Source of the DNA: Tubulanus polymorphus
Taxonomy: Eukaryota; Nemertea; Palaeonemertea; Tubulaniformes; Tubulanidae
Direction of reading: 5' to 3'
NCBI RefSeq assembly: GCF_964204645.1
Contig: NC_134033.1
Location: 2,539,631 to 2,603,630 of the forward strand
Length of the DNA stretch: 64,000 nucleotides
Below, piece by piece: positions 1 to 11,214 of this stretch. Every line of letters starts with the position of its first letter. Positions within the stretch are counted from its first letter, which is position 1. The notes beneath the pieces are model-generated. The model saw nothing but the letters and a program-made list of their open reading frames with translations, had not been told where the DNA came from and did not search any database. A program made the position numbers and the translations under genes.

Positions 1-65
1 GCCCCTGACTCGGGGTAACACTGACATCTTACAATTTTGAAGAGAAACCTACCATATGAAGAAAC

Positions 66-180
66 AATTACAAAAGTATTTGACGTTTCAATTCTATGAG
101 ACATTATCGAAAATATTCAGTTTTGAATATGGCTCATAGAATCGAGTTGATACGTCAAATACTCGTTCTTTTTTCATATC
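66..180. mobile_element. Palindromic MITE related to the 49-bp satellite
   Basis: Two inverted arms of about 45 bp (roughly 72-112 and 118-172) share the core GACGT...ATTCTATGAG. The right arm, read on the minus strand, closely matches the monomer of the satellite at 58.25-59.37 kb, including the CTATGAGCCAT motif. This is read directly from the sequence; the family is unnamed. Confidence 0.6.
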
Positions 181-1010
181 GTGGATTGTTCTTCGATTTT
201 GAAACAAACAGCTGTTCGACTGACACAATGTCCTGACCGTAGAATAGTTTTGACGGCCTTTCGATCGTGAGTAAAACACCTTACCCAACCGAAACATACG
301 ACGAATTCTTCTATAAAACGTCAAGCTATCATTTTAGCATAAAAACGGATCTCAGCGTCTTCAAATAATAACGCGTTATTCTTCTTAATCAAACACATTG
401 AATATGCTCACAAAATCACTTTCTATTTTCTTTTGGCAATTCGATTTCGTGTCAGGATCCTCATCCACTCGTAAAGAACCAAATCACAAACAAACTTTTG
501 TAGTATGTTCCGCGCAATATTAAACCTTGGGCTCATTACTTTTAGTTAAAAATACATTTCGATGTTCGGCCTTTGTCCTTCGGCGCACTCGTAACCTTTA
601 AGAGTTGAGTTGAGTGTAGTTTATTACCGTGACTTGTGTATGAAATTGAACAAACCTATTTTAATTGCCGAACATACTAAACAAACGCAAACCCAGCCAT
701 TAAACGCGGGCTTATAAGTCATCGATGACACTTAATAACGTATTAAACAGTTGATTATAGCGAATGGACTTCTAGTAAAGCCATTTTTACTATTCGCATA
801 TACTCGCACCGTAATGTACCTCACTCAACTATAACTCTTTTATTTGCTCGATAGTAAATGAAATCACGCCCTGCTAGGAATCCCACTAAATTCGTGAAAC
901 AATGATCACTTCAAGCTTGTTAGTCGCCTGCCGCCCAACGTTCTGTCAAATATCAGTAGTGAATCAGTCAGTGTTGTGGATCGCGATATCCGTGATAAAA
1001 CGATGAGTAA

Positions 1011-1093
1011 ATTAGTAATTCTTCGGGTGGTTGCTGCCACCCTTCATTTAAGAATGCAGAAGGGTGGTAGCGACCACCCGAAATATTACTTAT
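1011..1093 (+). ncRNA. pri-miRNA-like hairpin (candidate)
   Basis: Positions 1022-1045 and 1059-1082 form a continuous 24-bp stem around a 13-nt loop. The only two departures from Watson-Crick pairing are G.U wobbles on the plus strand, which would be A.C mismatches in a minus-strand transcript. After a 2x2 internal loop the stem continues for six more pairs (1014-1019 with 1085-1090) and then two more. An overall stem of about 33-35 bp is the size of an animal pri-miRNA. The alternative is a very small MITE. No known miRNA seed was identified. Confidence 0.35.
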
Positions 1094-2079
1094 ATTTTAA
1101 TAAACTTTTTGGATCAATTCATTTATTGTTGGATTTTTACTCAAATATCAGTATGCTTCTCTAAAAAACTGTATAAAAATTTAACTGGCCACTTTCGCTA
1201 AGTCGGCCTTGGAGTGAGTATCGAAAATCAGGCAACTACCGAGTGCAAAATGAATTCATCTTCAAATTAGAAATCCCGTTTCAACTTTTAAATCTATTGA
1301 GATCACAAAAACTATATGTAAAATAATTTAACATTTTTACGATTTTCATTTGTCTAAATATATATAGCCATTGGCAAAAAAGCGTTTACGCCACAAGTGC
1401 CGCGTTGGCAAAATATCCACTTCATATTCGAAAAACGCTGGAAAGTTTTAATCAACCTACCCGAAAGCGCGCTCTCCTCAAATCGCTGACTTAGTCACTA
1501 ATTCGTATACCGCATGTCCGCTAGAAATATCCGCCCCGCTGAGCCGTTCCTCAAAATCGAAATTCGAATCTTCGCTCAACAGCCACGTTTGATATTGTTC
1601 ACTTCGCCATATTGTTTTATTTTTCGATGTCGAGTCGTTTCGGACGGCCCTGAACGGCCGATTCGAACCGTTAATTTCGGAAAACTGTGAATGTTTCTCG
1701 GAATCACAACTACGTATTAAACGCGGAGCAAACTGTGATGAATAATGCATTAGATTCGACGCGGTTTCAGCGGTATGTCGACTGGCTGATGCACAGGTAT
1801 CATTAATATCGGAAAGAACTATTAGTTAGATATATGTTACATTATACAAAAGGCAGACAGATCGATTATATGAAAAAAACTAAAGCACGATGCTTAAGAT
1901 AAAATGTGTATGTTATAACACTTACCAAGCAGGCGTATTGTTTCAGTCAAAGTTGAACTACTGTTTAGTTAATGGTAGCCCAGTACTGTTCGGTTAAAAT
2001 ACCGAATTAGCCAATTATGTACTTCGATTTAAACAAAAAATTCTGTAAACTAGACCGCCGATCACGCAAATCGATTTCC

Positions 2080-2220
2080 GATTTCAAAATCAAACCCCCT
2101 GTTTCGCTCCCGGCAGGTGTGGTGGGTCTGTCGGGGACACTCTATCAAAAAATCAAACGAAATCTACCAACCAAATAAATAACAGGGACAATCCCTATTT
2201 TAAGATTTAAAAAAAAAGTA
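2080..2220. repeat. Dispersed repeat fragment (foldback-family internal segment)
   Basis: Contains CCCCTGTTTCGCTCCCGGCA followed by an ATCAAACGAAATCTAC block. Related copies occur at about 5700-5860, 34320-34470 (inverted), 45340-45720 and 60830-61200, so this is one dispersed family. Confidence 0.6.
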
Positions 2221-3522
2221 AAATCACTTTGTTTCTCCTTAGTCGGGTCATTTCGTAAACTGCAATGATATTTGTCGTCAGTTCATTGCTACATTGTTAG
2301 CTTGATCATGATTTTAAAAAAACGTGATGAACAGAGTAGCCTTACTATTCCGCTTTTTTAAAATCAAATAAGTCTTTATTAGATAAAAAATAAGATTGCG
2401 TGTATACACATGTCAAACCGGGTGGCGCATTTTAAGACATATTAATTTTACAGATCTCAAGCAAAAAGAGACAAAACATACCCACACGTTACGGACTTAA
2501 CACGTACAGTATTGCGTATGATATTTTTAGAAGGAATCATATGATGTTTTTAGAAGGAATCGGAGATTATTACCGATAAATTCAATTATTCCGTTGAGGA
2601 TGCGTTAAGGATGGCTGTTACGGTCACTCATGCGACCAATGGCCGTCGCACGGAGGTCTGTTCAGTTAAAAATGGCGGTTTGGGCAGCTGATACCGGACA
2701 GCAGTTCAAAACTCGGTTCAACAGCTATGCGATCCAACGCAAGTTTTCGAAACGATCTTAAAAATTCACTAGAAATTTGGGGTATACATTTCGCGCAGAA
2801 CCGACCATATCGATAACGACGACAATCATACAAATATATATTATCATAGTCGAATTAAATGAACATTTATATATGATAGCATCGGCCTTCAGCAGTCGTC
2901 AGCAGACATTCTGTCGACATAGTTTAGGTATATGGAGGATACTTGAAGATTCTGACGAGCAGGCGGGCCGCATGAATATTTCAGCACATCGTATACCGTT
3001 CAAGGGTCGAGGCGATGTGTTTAATTGCCAATCGAGGAGAAATTACACGATTTTTACCCGGCGAACGAATACATATTTATATTTGCGTTTTGAGTTCGAC
3101 GATAAACGAACCACGCCACAACGCGGGTCGGTAACTTCGCGAGCGCCGGGGTTTTTTCCACGAGGAAGCGCTCTTGAAATATTTCGAATATCTAACGACG
3201 TTTAAGAGGCTGACATTACGAATAGTTTTGAAACATGTTCAGGGTTTTCTGCACACCTTACCCGGTGCTGAGTGGAATTTTTAAATGTTCAAGTGGTATT
3301 AGCGCTCGCGAATAGGTTCTGGGTGTCAATTGGTAGATTTAAGCACGTGTGTCATAAAGAAATGTAATGTTATCGCCATTATAGCTCACACCCATAACTC
3401 AAATAATATTAGAATAAAAATCTGGGTCTATCGTCCCGGGACCCTTCGTCGGGGTTTTCACGCCATAGAAACCCGTCAAAAATATGTGTTCATAAATTGC
3501 TTGCTATGCGTTGTTTAAGGGT

Positions 3523-3580
3523 TTCTGTGTGAGTCGATGTGCACTACGTCATCAATATTGACGTTTCGAAATAACAGCAC
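3523..3580 (-). repeat. TGACGTAGTGCACATCGACTC element end
   Basis: One terminal copy of a dispersed family. Related ends lie near 8219-8270 and 8390-8420, and fuller ~220-bp copies occur at about 42560-42790, 54290-54520 and 63470-63690. The core reads GATGTGCACTACGTCATC on the plus strand here. Confidence 0.55.
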
Positions 3581-3635
3581 AACATTCAGTTGAAGTCATT
3601 GAAGATGAGAAGTTTGACGGGAAAAAAACTCCCAG

Positions 3636-3800
3636 GGCCCCAGTTTTACAGTATTGTGAGTTGGAGCTAACTGTGAACTCAGGGCCTAGTTCCGCAGTTG
3701 TGTGAGTTAGAGTTAACCGTGAACTCAGGATCCAGTTCCGCAGTTGTGTTAGTTAGAGTTAACCGTGAACTCAGGACCCAGTTCCATAGTGTTTTGAGTT
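3636..3800. repeat. 46-bp tandem repeat, about 3.5 copies
   Basis: Units start with CAGTTCCGCAGTTGTGT and continue with a GAGTTAACCGTGAACTCAGG block. They share the CAGTTCCACAGTTGTG core with the 39-bp minisatellite arrays and the palindromic MITEs at 7.7, 32.9 and 60.1 kb. Confidence 0.65.
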
Positions 3801-4569
3801 AGAGCTAGGTAACTCTGTGTCCGGAATAAGTCCATTTTCAAACAGATAATTCCGAGTTAAATCTTAGCTCGCAACCGTGGAATTGGATCTCCGGAGCATT
3901 TTGCCGCTTCTACGCAATTGCTAAAAGCCATCTTCAAAAACAGATCTCTGAGTCGAACCGTCAAAATCCTCCGATCTTTTCACTTATTTCAGTATTTCAT
4001 TCACCAAATAATTCTGAATTTTCTAAAATCGATCAAACTCTCGATCAAAATTTAGTTCATTTTCGATGAATTAACTCCTAGTCAAATTCTAACCCAGAGC
4101 CGATCCAATTATTTATCTAGCGGGAAAATAGTTAACTATTGGCCAAAAATTAGTTCATTTTCGATGAATTCTAACTCGGAACCGGTCCAGCGCTTCAGTA
4201 CATATCTAATAACGGTAATAAATTCCTGGAAAACTTATCCAGATAGTTGCCCGTAGCAACATAACAAAACAAAAACTGGTTGTTTTGAAATACGCCTACT
4301 ACGCACTCATAAACTCCTCGATTCTAGTTTCGATATAAATTCGATAATTACCCGCGTTTCCTTTCTGAACCCCGAGAGCTGCTCGTTGGTGTTTGACGTA
4401 CGCGTAAAACAAAACCTTCGACAAAAAACCGATAGTACGACATGCAAACATACTGCCGGGTGTACTCTGTTCTTAGATTTTCAATATTTTCTGTATGGCA
4501 TTGACTCGGCGAGTGGCCTATATTTACCGCGCGCCAAGCGTATGTCGTCATATTGGCCGTCACGTGTGC

Positions 4570-4760
4570 AGCCCAACGCACACGGCACCGAAAAAACATT
4601 TTTTCCTCGTGAACAAAAAACGTTTTCGATGTTTTTTGTTATGCCGTGTGCGGGGGAGGCAAAACACACAAAACGCCGAACTGAAAAACGTTTTTCACGA
4701 GCAAAAACCGTTTTCTGAAAAACGTGTTTTCTGTTTCGGAGTGTGCGCTGGGCTTGCCAG
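4570..4760. mobile_element. Palindromic MITE
   Basis: The left end (CAGCCCAACGCACAC, then CCGAAAA and CTCGTGAA) is mirrored by the right end (CACGAGCAAAAACCG, then TTTCGGAGTGTGCGCTGGGC). No transposase coding is visible. Confidence 0.5.
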
Positions 4761-5365
4761 CAGACTTACTGTAAAGAGCGCGAAGACATACACAGTGGGA
4801 CCTCGTTACAACGAACTTCACAGGACCAGGAAATCTGTTCGTTATAACCGATAGGTCGTTAAATCCAGTATGAAATAAATTAAGTTTCCTTACACTTTTT
4901 GGGAGGAAATTCTACGATATATTTGATATATCCGATGATTAAAATCGTTGTATCCGAAAGAGTATCCACTTCAGTACTTTGTAGGTTGAGTAGACGTTTT
5001 CAGACGACATACGAGTTTTCGCTACCATTGCCTAGTTGTAGCTTTATCGGGCAAATCAGTCAATAATTGGCTTTTTGATGCCGAAATGAATTTCGGAATT
5101 TCTTCATTCATTGCTACACCTACGTGGCGCGTTATTTTTGAGTGTTCTACGTCATCAATATAGGGGCATTTCGAAATGGCCATATTTGTGTATTGGTAGC
5201 ATATCCCGTGTACTGAGGGAGATCAGAATAATTGTTTTAAACCAACTTTGCATTTACTTAGATCATGGACGTACAAACTATTTTTATACGCCCGTGCTTC
5301 GATTTAGACTGCCAATTCTTTTCATATTTAACCGTCACCGTTTTCTGATTTCAAAATCGGCCCTA

Positions 5366-5675
5366 AGCAGGACTCGAACCAGGCCTTGTCGCTCAGCACT
5401 GAACGTAAGGCTAAAAAAATTGATACCTTGTTTCTCCGCTCTGCTGAGCTTAAATGTTGACCCGGCCGGCCGCCTATCTACCCTATACATTACTTTTTTT
5501 AAATCGTGATCAATTTAACCATAACAGACCCGGCCGCTATAGAAATGAACTGTTTATTAATTTTATCATATTTTACAAAAATGACCCGGCCGCTGCGGAG
5601 AAACGAGGTATCATTTTTGTTTAGCCTAAACGCAACAGCAATCACACCTTATCCCACTGACCTACTGCGCTAATT
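5366..5675 (-). mobile_element. tRNA-derived SINE split by a MITE
   Basis: The two SINE halves are 5366-5405 (box B side, GGACTCGAACC on the plus strand) and about 5629-5675 (box A side, CTTATCCCACTGACC). They match the SINEs at 31.4 kb and 63.0 kb. Between them lies a ~223-bp element, 5406-5628, starting TAAGGCTAAA and ending TTTAGCCTA, with about 33 bp of terminal inverted repeat extending through GATACC...TTTCTCCGC. A possible AACG target duplication flanks it. Confidence 0.65.
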
Positions 5676-7289
5676 TCAAATAGAAGCGTTTAGATAATTA
5701 GAATGATTTCGAGTTAAATCTTGGGTTATAAGTGATCTGTTTCTCGCTCCCAGCAGGTGTGTCGGGTTTGATTGTATACCAAATCGAAATGGAGATCAAA
5801 CGAAATCTACCGATCAAATAGATAACGAGGCAACTCCTTATTTTAAGATCAAAACAAACTATGTAAAGAAATTGAGAAGATTGAAAGCGGAATTCTTTAT
5901 TCAAAATTCAAAAATGGATGACAATACACTCAGTTCTAGTGGTAGCGACTTATTATATAATATATAATTATTTCAATAACAAGGACTCATTTTGTTTTCT
6001 TTTTTTTAATGATACGTTGTGTTTTTCGCCTTTTTTTCTAAATAAAAGAAAAAACCTCTCGACCTCCGAATACGTAATGAGGCACACTTAGAACACGTAT
6101 TAAGCCTATACAGGTCCCTCCTCTAAACGATCATGAACACTTTACACGCAGTGTGTCCTGAAAGTAGAACCTGTCGGAAATCCGAATTCTAATGGCAAGA
6201 ACATATAAATCACACTTGATATATAATGAAAATGTACCGAAAAATCGGCCCCGTAGACGGCTGTTAAAAACACTTTTGACAGTTCTTGAATTTTTTTGCC
6301 TTCTCTGGGCGTGCGTGATGGTACGTATGATTATAGTCTCCGAGTTGGTATTTAGCTATAGGTGTTTACAAGGCCACGATATAAGTAAACATTATGGCAT
6401 TTTTTCGGGTCAAACGCGGAATCCTCGTCGACTTGACCATAATCGTTTACGGTTTCGGCGAATCTGCAGCAGTCGCCGCGACCTTGGACCTGGAAATAAT
6501 GAAATTCAAACCGAAACGGTTAGTTCAGAAACGTAAACTCGTTTTATTTTCGAAATATCGAAATGGCCGTTATAAAACCGGTCGTGTCACAAAATTAACA
6601 AGTTCTCTGACGATTTCGGAAAAGTTGGCTAGCTATCAATGATATCATGAAATTTGCAGAGGAATTGTATTCGATCCTCTCGGAATGCCTTCATTATTCC
6701 CCCTATGACATCATCATTAAATTTTCCAGTTATTTTATAAACCGTTGAAAAGGTGAAGCTGCCGCCATAAATCCCCCTTTACCTAAATATACCCTCTCAG
6801 AATATTTACTGCCTTCATAAATCCCCCTATGACATCATCATTGAATTAGCTAGTTATTCTATATGAAAAGATCCTTCCAAAAGATGGACGCCAAGATAGA
6901 TCGCACATGACATCTTCAGAGCCTACGTAGTTTACAAATCCACACATCGGTGACGTCATAGGAGGGCGTCATCGGAACTGCCCTCATTCCCGGAAGGTAT
7001 CGGTGGCCTTCGGCATATTGATTTAGACACTTACACGCAAATCGGCGAGTAGACGTGGTCGAGAATGCAGAACGACCGTGAGGGACACCGTATTGTCTGA
7101 CAGGACGTGACGCAATCAACAGCCAGCGAATCAGCGTCGACGACCACGCACGAGTAACCTACGTCACAGATCACGTGCGAGCAGAGTTGCGATGTATCAC
7201 GTGACAACGTGGCTGAAAATGGAAAATCATCACGATTTTAGAATTTATTTTCTTGAAGATTAAATGTTGATGCAGGGGCCTGTATGGTC

Positions 7290-7560
7290 TCTGGATCGGA
7301 TAGTCATGGCCTAGACTTAAGACCAGCCCAAGACTATATTAGTTCCAAAGCGAATCTAACAACTAAAGATCAGCCTAAACTCATTTTGGTTCTATAACCA
7401 ATCTAACAACTTATTACCAGTCTAAGCTCATATTGGTTCTATTACCAATCTAACAACTTAAGACCAGTCTAAGCTCATTTTGGTTCTATAACCAATATAA
7501 CAATTCAACACCAGTCCAAAACTGTCTTAGTTTAATTGTCAATCTAACCAAGACCAAGAC
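7290..7560. repeat. AAGACCAGTCTTAAG-type dispersed element
   Basis: Repeated blocks carry TTGGTTCTATAACCAATCTA and TTAAGACCAGTCTAAG. Relatives occur at about 9640-9740, 16630-16710, 17385-17525, 29690-29825 and 56630-56745. These copies often end in GACTGTGCA and look like degenerate palindromic MITEs. Confidence 0.5.
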
Positions 7561-7689
7561 CACCTTTTGACATAATAATTTCGAGTACGGATCCGGACCC
7601 AGTTAGGTCAGGTCCACAGTTCATAGTGAAGTTTGACGCTTGAAAAACCGATCTGGACCGTCCTCTAGGAGCTGAAATATATTAAGTAT

Positions 7690-7810
7690 CGCGTGGTTGG
7701 ATCGAGGATCCAGTTCCGCAGTTGTGAGTTAAGATTTGATTCGGAGTTAAGTCATTGCAATTTAACTAATTCTAACTTAGAGTTTAACTCACACACAACT
7801 GTTGAACTGA
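7690..7810. mobile_element. Palindromic CAGTTCCACAGTTGTG MITE
   Basis: Ends GGATCCAGTTCCGCAGTTGT and ACAACTGTTGAAC are inverted copies. It is the same family as 32893-33030 and 60110-60225. It overlaps the predicted stop of the SEA-like gene. Confidence 0.6.
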
Positions 7811-9422
7811 GTGCAAGGGTTTTTAAGTTTATGACGAAAATTCCAACCCATAAATTTGGAAACGGGTGCTCAACAAACACTGCATATAGATATGTACCGT
7901 CGAAACCTTGTTGAGTGTAGGAAACATTTGCTTCGACTCCGAACAAACTGAGGCGCGGTTGAGAGGCGTCCATTTGAACGACGGTAAGCAGGGCTTTACG
8001 CAAGTCACCGCCGCGTTCCCGCATCAACGACCTCAACGACTCTACGTCTAAATGAAGGTCCGTATCGACCAGTATACTGCCGCTTCTGCAACAGAGAGAA
8101 ATTGGATCTTAGCAAGAAAACTAAACTTGAATTGTTTTTTCGCCTTGATAAATAACAAGTAGACATCGCATTGTTTAACATGGCTAATGGCCTCAAAAAG
8201 GCAATTTTCAAAATGGGAAGTGTATGAGTCGATGTGCACTACGTCATCAATATTTGGGTTACAAAATAACGGCTACAATTGTGAATTTTGATGTTCATCT
8301 TGTAATTAGATATAGTTCATGCCTCTTGTTCTATATTTCATATTTCGTGCCTTCTTGATAATTTATTCTAATGACTATTAGAACATAGCGTGAGTGGATG
8401 TGCAAAACGTCACCAAAATTGGGGCTCGACTGTGCGTGGCAATCAAATTGTCGATATTCAAAATAACTTGATCGATGCTGAACGTATATATTGTATGATC
8501 TGAATCATATCATCGATCGTCGGCCAGGGGTCCCCGGTTTCACAGCGGTGAGTTTCAAAAAGTTGACGCACAAATCAGTTTATTTTCAATGTTCTCACTC
8601 TATCTCAGATCTGTGGAACTGGATCCAGTGATTTGTAAGACATATACCATTTTATTTATTAAAAATCGAACTCACGTGACATTATTGACATTAACAGACT
8701 TGACGGCTCCAGATTTCATCAACATTTTTGCCTGCAGAAGATTTTGTATATGATTAACATTTTTGAAAATATCTTTTAGTAATTACGGTGTCAAATACAG
8801 CAAGTTTGAGGACTCGAACCGTTTGAAATACTTACCATCAGTTCTTTGATCAACTGTATTTGCGCATCGGTTAAATTGGTGTTGAATTTGAACACGACTT
8901 TCACCGGAAGTGTAGCGTTTTCTACGACGAGAAATCATCGCACGATCGAAGAAAAATAGGGAAAATAAGTCAATTTTCAACATGACAAGTCGACGTCGTT
9001 TAAGACAGAAATTTAAAACAATCGCAACAGACTCTGCTCGAGTTAAATATTTTTCTGACCCTAAGTGTATATACTTTCTTAATCGAATTCAAATCGAGAA
9101 AAGCGGAAATATGAAATCGGGGGAAACGACCAAAACGGCAGAAAAATGTTGTTGGCCTGCGCCTAATGTATCTTCTATGTACGTCATCTTCAAGCTTTCG
9201 GGCATACTCACTGAAATTAGGCGCCGCTGTGAGCGGCCTAGTCGTCGGCGGAAGTGTGGACGATAGAGTCGTCACTTCCGGCGTTGTCGTCTGCGGAGGA
9301 CAGATACACCGAGTATCCGAAGATGCGATACTCTCGACGCACGGTATCAGAAAGAGACAATGTAAAATGGCCGCCGCCGCGGTAGCAGCAGGCAGCGCGG
9401 ATGTCGTTCGCAAAGTCTTCAT
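7752..9422 (-). CDS. Secreted/membrane protein with SEA-like domain
   Basis: Four exons on the minus strand: 9422-9212, 8921-8836, 8731-8676, 8085-7752, all with GT-AG borders and matching phases (1, 0, 2), giving 228 residues. The ATG at 9422 starts a signal peptide (MKTLRTTS, then an Ala/Leu-rich core to about residue 30). A short Cys motif (TRCICPP) and a Thr/Pro-rich stalk (about 40-70) follow. Exons 2-4 encode a SEA-like fold: a beta strand (NATLPVKVVFKF), helix (TDAQIQLIKELM), strand (VKSVNVNNV), then GSILVDTDLHLD. I infer an extracellular adhesion or mucin-like role; the partner is unknown. The last ~15 codons and the stop lie in a palindromic MITE. A donor (CAAG|GTTTCG, near 7910) could instead splice to an unseen exon. 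An AATAAA on this strand lies at 7249-7244. Confidence 0.6.
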
Positions 9423-9929
9423 CTCTGATAACATCGCACACGATACCATGAATTTGAAATAGAAAGAAGAAATAGAAATTTTGAGCAACCAGAAACCCAA
9501 TTTGAATGCTACGATTTTCACGAAGCTGGTATTTTGAAGATTTAGAAATAAATCATAGACAGGCCTGCGTGTTATCAAAATAAACCCTATATCACCGACA
9601 AAGATCTGTAGCACAGTCGTGACTTCAGTACAAAAGTGGTGTTAAATCTGACTGGTCTTAAGTTGTTAGATTGGCTTTAGGGCTAAGTTAGTCTAAGACT
9701 GGTCTAAGCCATGACTGTGCAACCGGCCCTACGTGTACATCAGAATCAACCACATATCACCGAGAAAGATTTGGATTTTAAATTGAATAAAGCTGCAGGT
9801 TAAATTTGATTCTAGGTCACAATTTGAGGGCTTTGGTTAAGTTTGACCCCTGAGTAAAAAGTGGTACATTTCCAACTTTAACATTACTAAATTTTTACCG
9901 ACAAAGCACCGTTAAACTGTGGTTATTAG

Positions 9930-10075
9930 GCGATGTAGAGGTTACTTGCGGATATGCGTCATATTGACCTTAATTGGCAGTCAATCGTGACGTCTAACTT
10001 CAATAAGCCGCTCGCGCTTGACGGTCATTATGACGCAGTGTGACGTCACGAGCATCCTCTACTTAATGTTATATA
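9930..10075. mobile_element. Palindromic MITE
   Basis: The left arm (GATGTAGAGGTTAC...TGCGTCATATTGACC) is mirrored by the right arm (GGTCATTATGACGCA...ATCCTCTACTTAA). Confidence 0.5.
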
Positions 10076-10694
10076 AGACGTAAATTACGGTAACAAAAAG
10101 TACACACCTTTTTCTTGTTTCAGTAACGTGGAATTCCGCAGACTGTTGAAGATGATATTCCCAAACATCAATCGCAATGTCAAAGTATAGATAACACGAT
10201 TAGATGACGCAATATCGGAGTCACATTACAGCGTACTCATCTCACGCCGCCATTTTCTAGAAGGCGTTGGCGCAGAAAATGCGCGAAAAAAAAACCATGT
10301 CAAAAGCCTCTCGATAAGAATAAAACTAAACGCGTCGCCGACCGAAACGACGGTCCCGGCTATCGTGGATTAATCTCAAAGAAGTGTTTCCCACCAACGC
10401 CTAAACCCACGTGTTGCGTAAGTCCATATAACATATATTCAAGGTCGTGGTAGAGTTAAGAGAAAAGTAGATCTATTTCTTGACTCTCCGACTCGAGATT
10501 GCGCCTTTCAAACTTGACAGACTTTTTGTCGCGAGTAAATATGTCAAAAATGTTTGACGACTCGATTTGCACGGAATCGTTCCATTGATCGTCTTAAATA
10601 CCACATCATTTTAATCAAGGTCATTGTAAATTGGCAGACGAGCCAAGTTCGGCAATGAACACGAAATCTGACTGGTTTTCTGTCGAGCACTGCT

Positions 10695-10930
10695 ATGAGT
10701 GAGAGGTTCTTTTTAGAACCAACGCGTCTAGTTTAATCACTCACACCCATCAAGAACCCATGAGTGTGTTCTATTCACTCACACCCAACACAGCTATGAG
10801 GGGAGTTCGCCAAGAACCCGTGTGTGCGTCGACATGGGTTCTTGTCACTGCCTCCCACCACAGCATGTGAGGAGGTTCATCAAGAACCCTGCATATGTCT
10901 GTTCTAGTCACTGCTGTAAGCGGCGTACAC
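10695..10930. repeat. Degenerate ~70-bp tandem repeat
   Basis: About four units share GCTATGAG/GTGAGG and a CATCAAGAACCC motif. Confidence 0.5.
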
Positions 10931-11214
10931 CCAAGGACCACGCGTCTGTTTTCAGTTACTCAACAAGAAACAGACATAGACTGCCCACAACTTTGATGCG
11001 GAGGCTAACTCAAGTAATTTTCTCATAAGTCCCTTGCTTAACGTTAATACCAGTCTATAAAACGGGGCCCATGTATATCTTCGTAAGGTTACCGAGGAAC
11101 ATACTGAGTAACAGTTCCCAGGACTACCTTAGATACAAAACATGCTCTATAGAAACGGTGTCATAGAAACCACCGAATTCACCAGCCTACCCAGTGTCTA
11201 GGCCTTCGCACGCG

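Larger units (their letters stand above)
1..7243. other. Gene-poor repeat-rich intergenic region
   Basis: I see no coding exon I can defend here. ORFs of 60-140 codons exist, but they lack flanking splice signals and domain-like composition. The stretch holds palindromic MITEs, the pri-miRNA-like hairpin, a SINE split by a MITE, dispersed repeat fragments at 2080-2220 and 5700-5860, and terminal pieces of the 39-bp-family MITE at 3640-3830 and 3840-4190. An ATG-initiated 114-codon ORF at 6192-6536 has one hydrophobic stretch, but it overlaps another ORF and has nothing recognisable. Confidence 0.6.
9423..11214. other. Divergent intergenic region
   Basis: This lies between the SEA-like gene (-) and the coiled-coil gene (+), so it probably contains both promoters. 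It holds an AAGACCAGTC-type repeat (9640-9740), a palindromic element (9930-10075), a TATAAG sequence at about 10071 and a degenerate ~70-bp tandem repeat (10695-10930). A strong polypyrimidine-AG acceptor at about 10123 has no exon I could assign. Confidence 0.5.

Noticed and set aside
2777-3205. 142-codon plus-strand ORF
   Set aside because: It starts at a non-ATG codon, has no acceptor or donor that makes sense, and its composition is not protein-like.
6192-6642. Two overlapping ORFs of 114 and 82 codons
   Set aside because: There is no domain, no clear signal peptide and no flanking splice or poly(A) support. One hydrophobic stretch is not enough.
9000-9614. 204-codon minus-strand ORF taken as one exon
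   Set aside because: A strong GTGAGT donor at 9211 and matching phase with exon 2 show that only 9422-9212 is coding. The rest is intron and upstream read-through.
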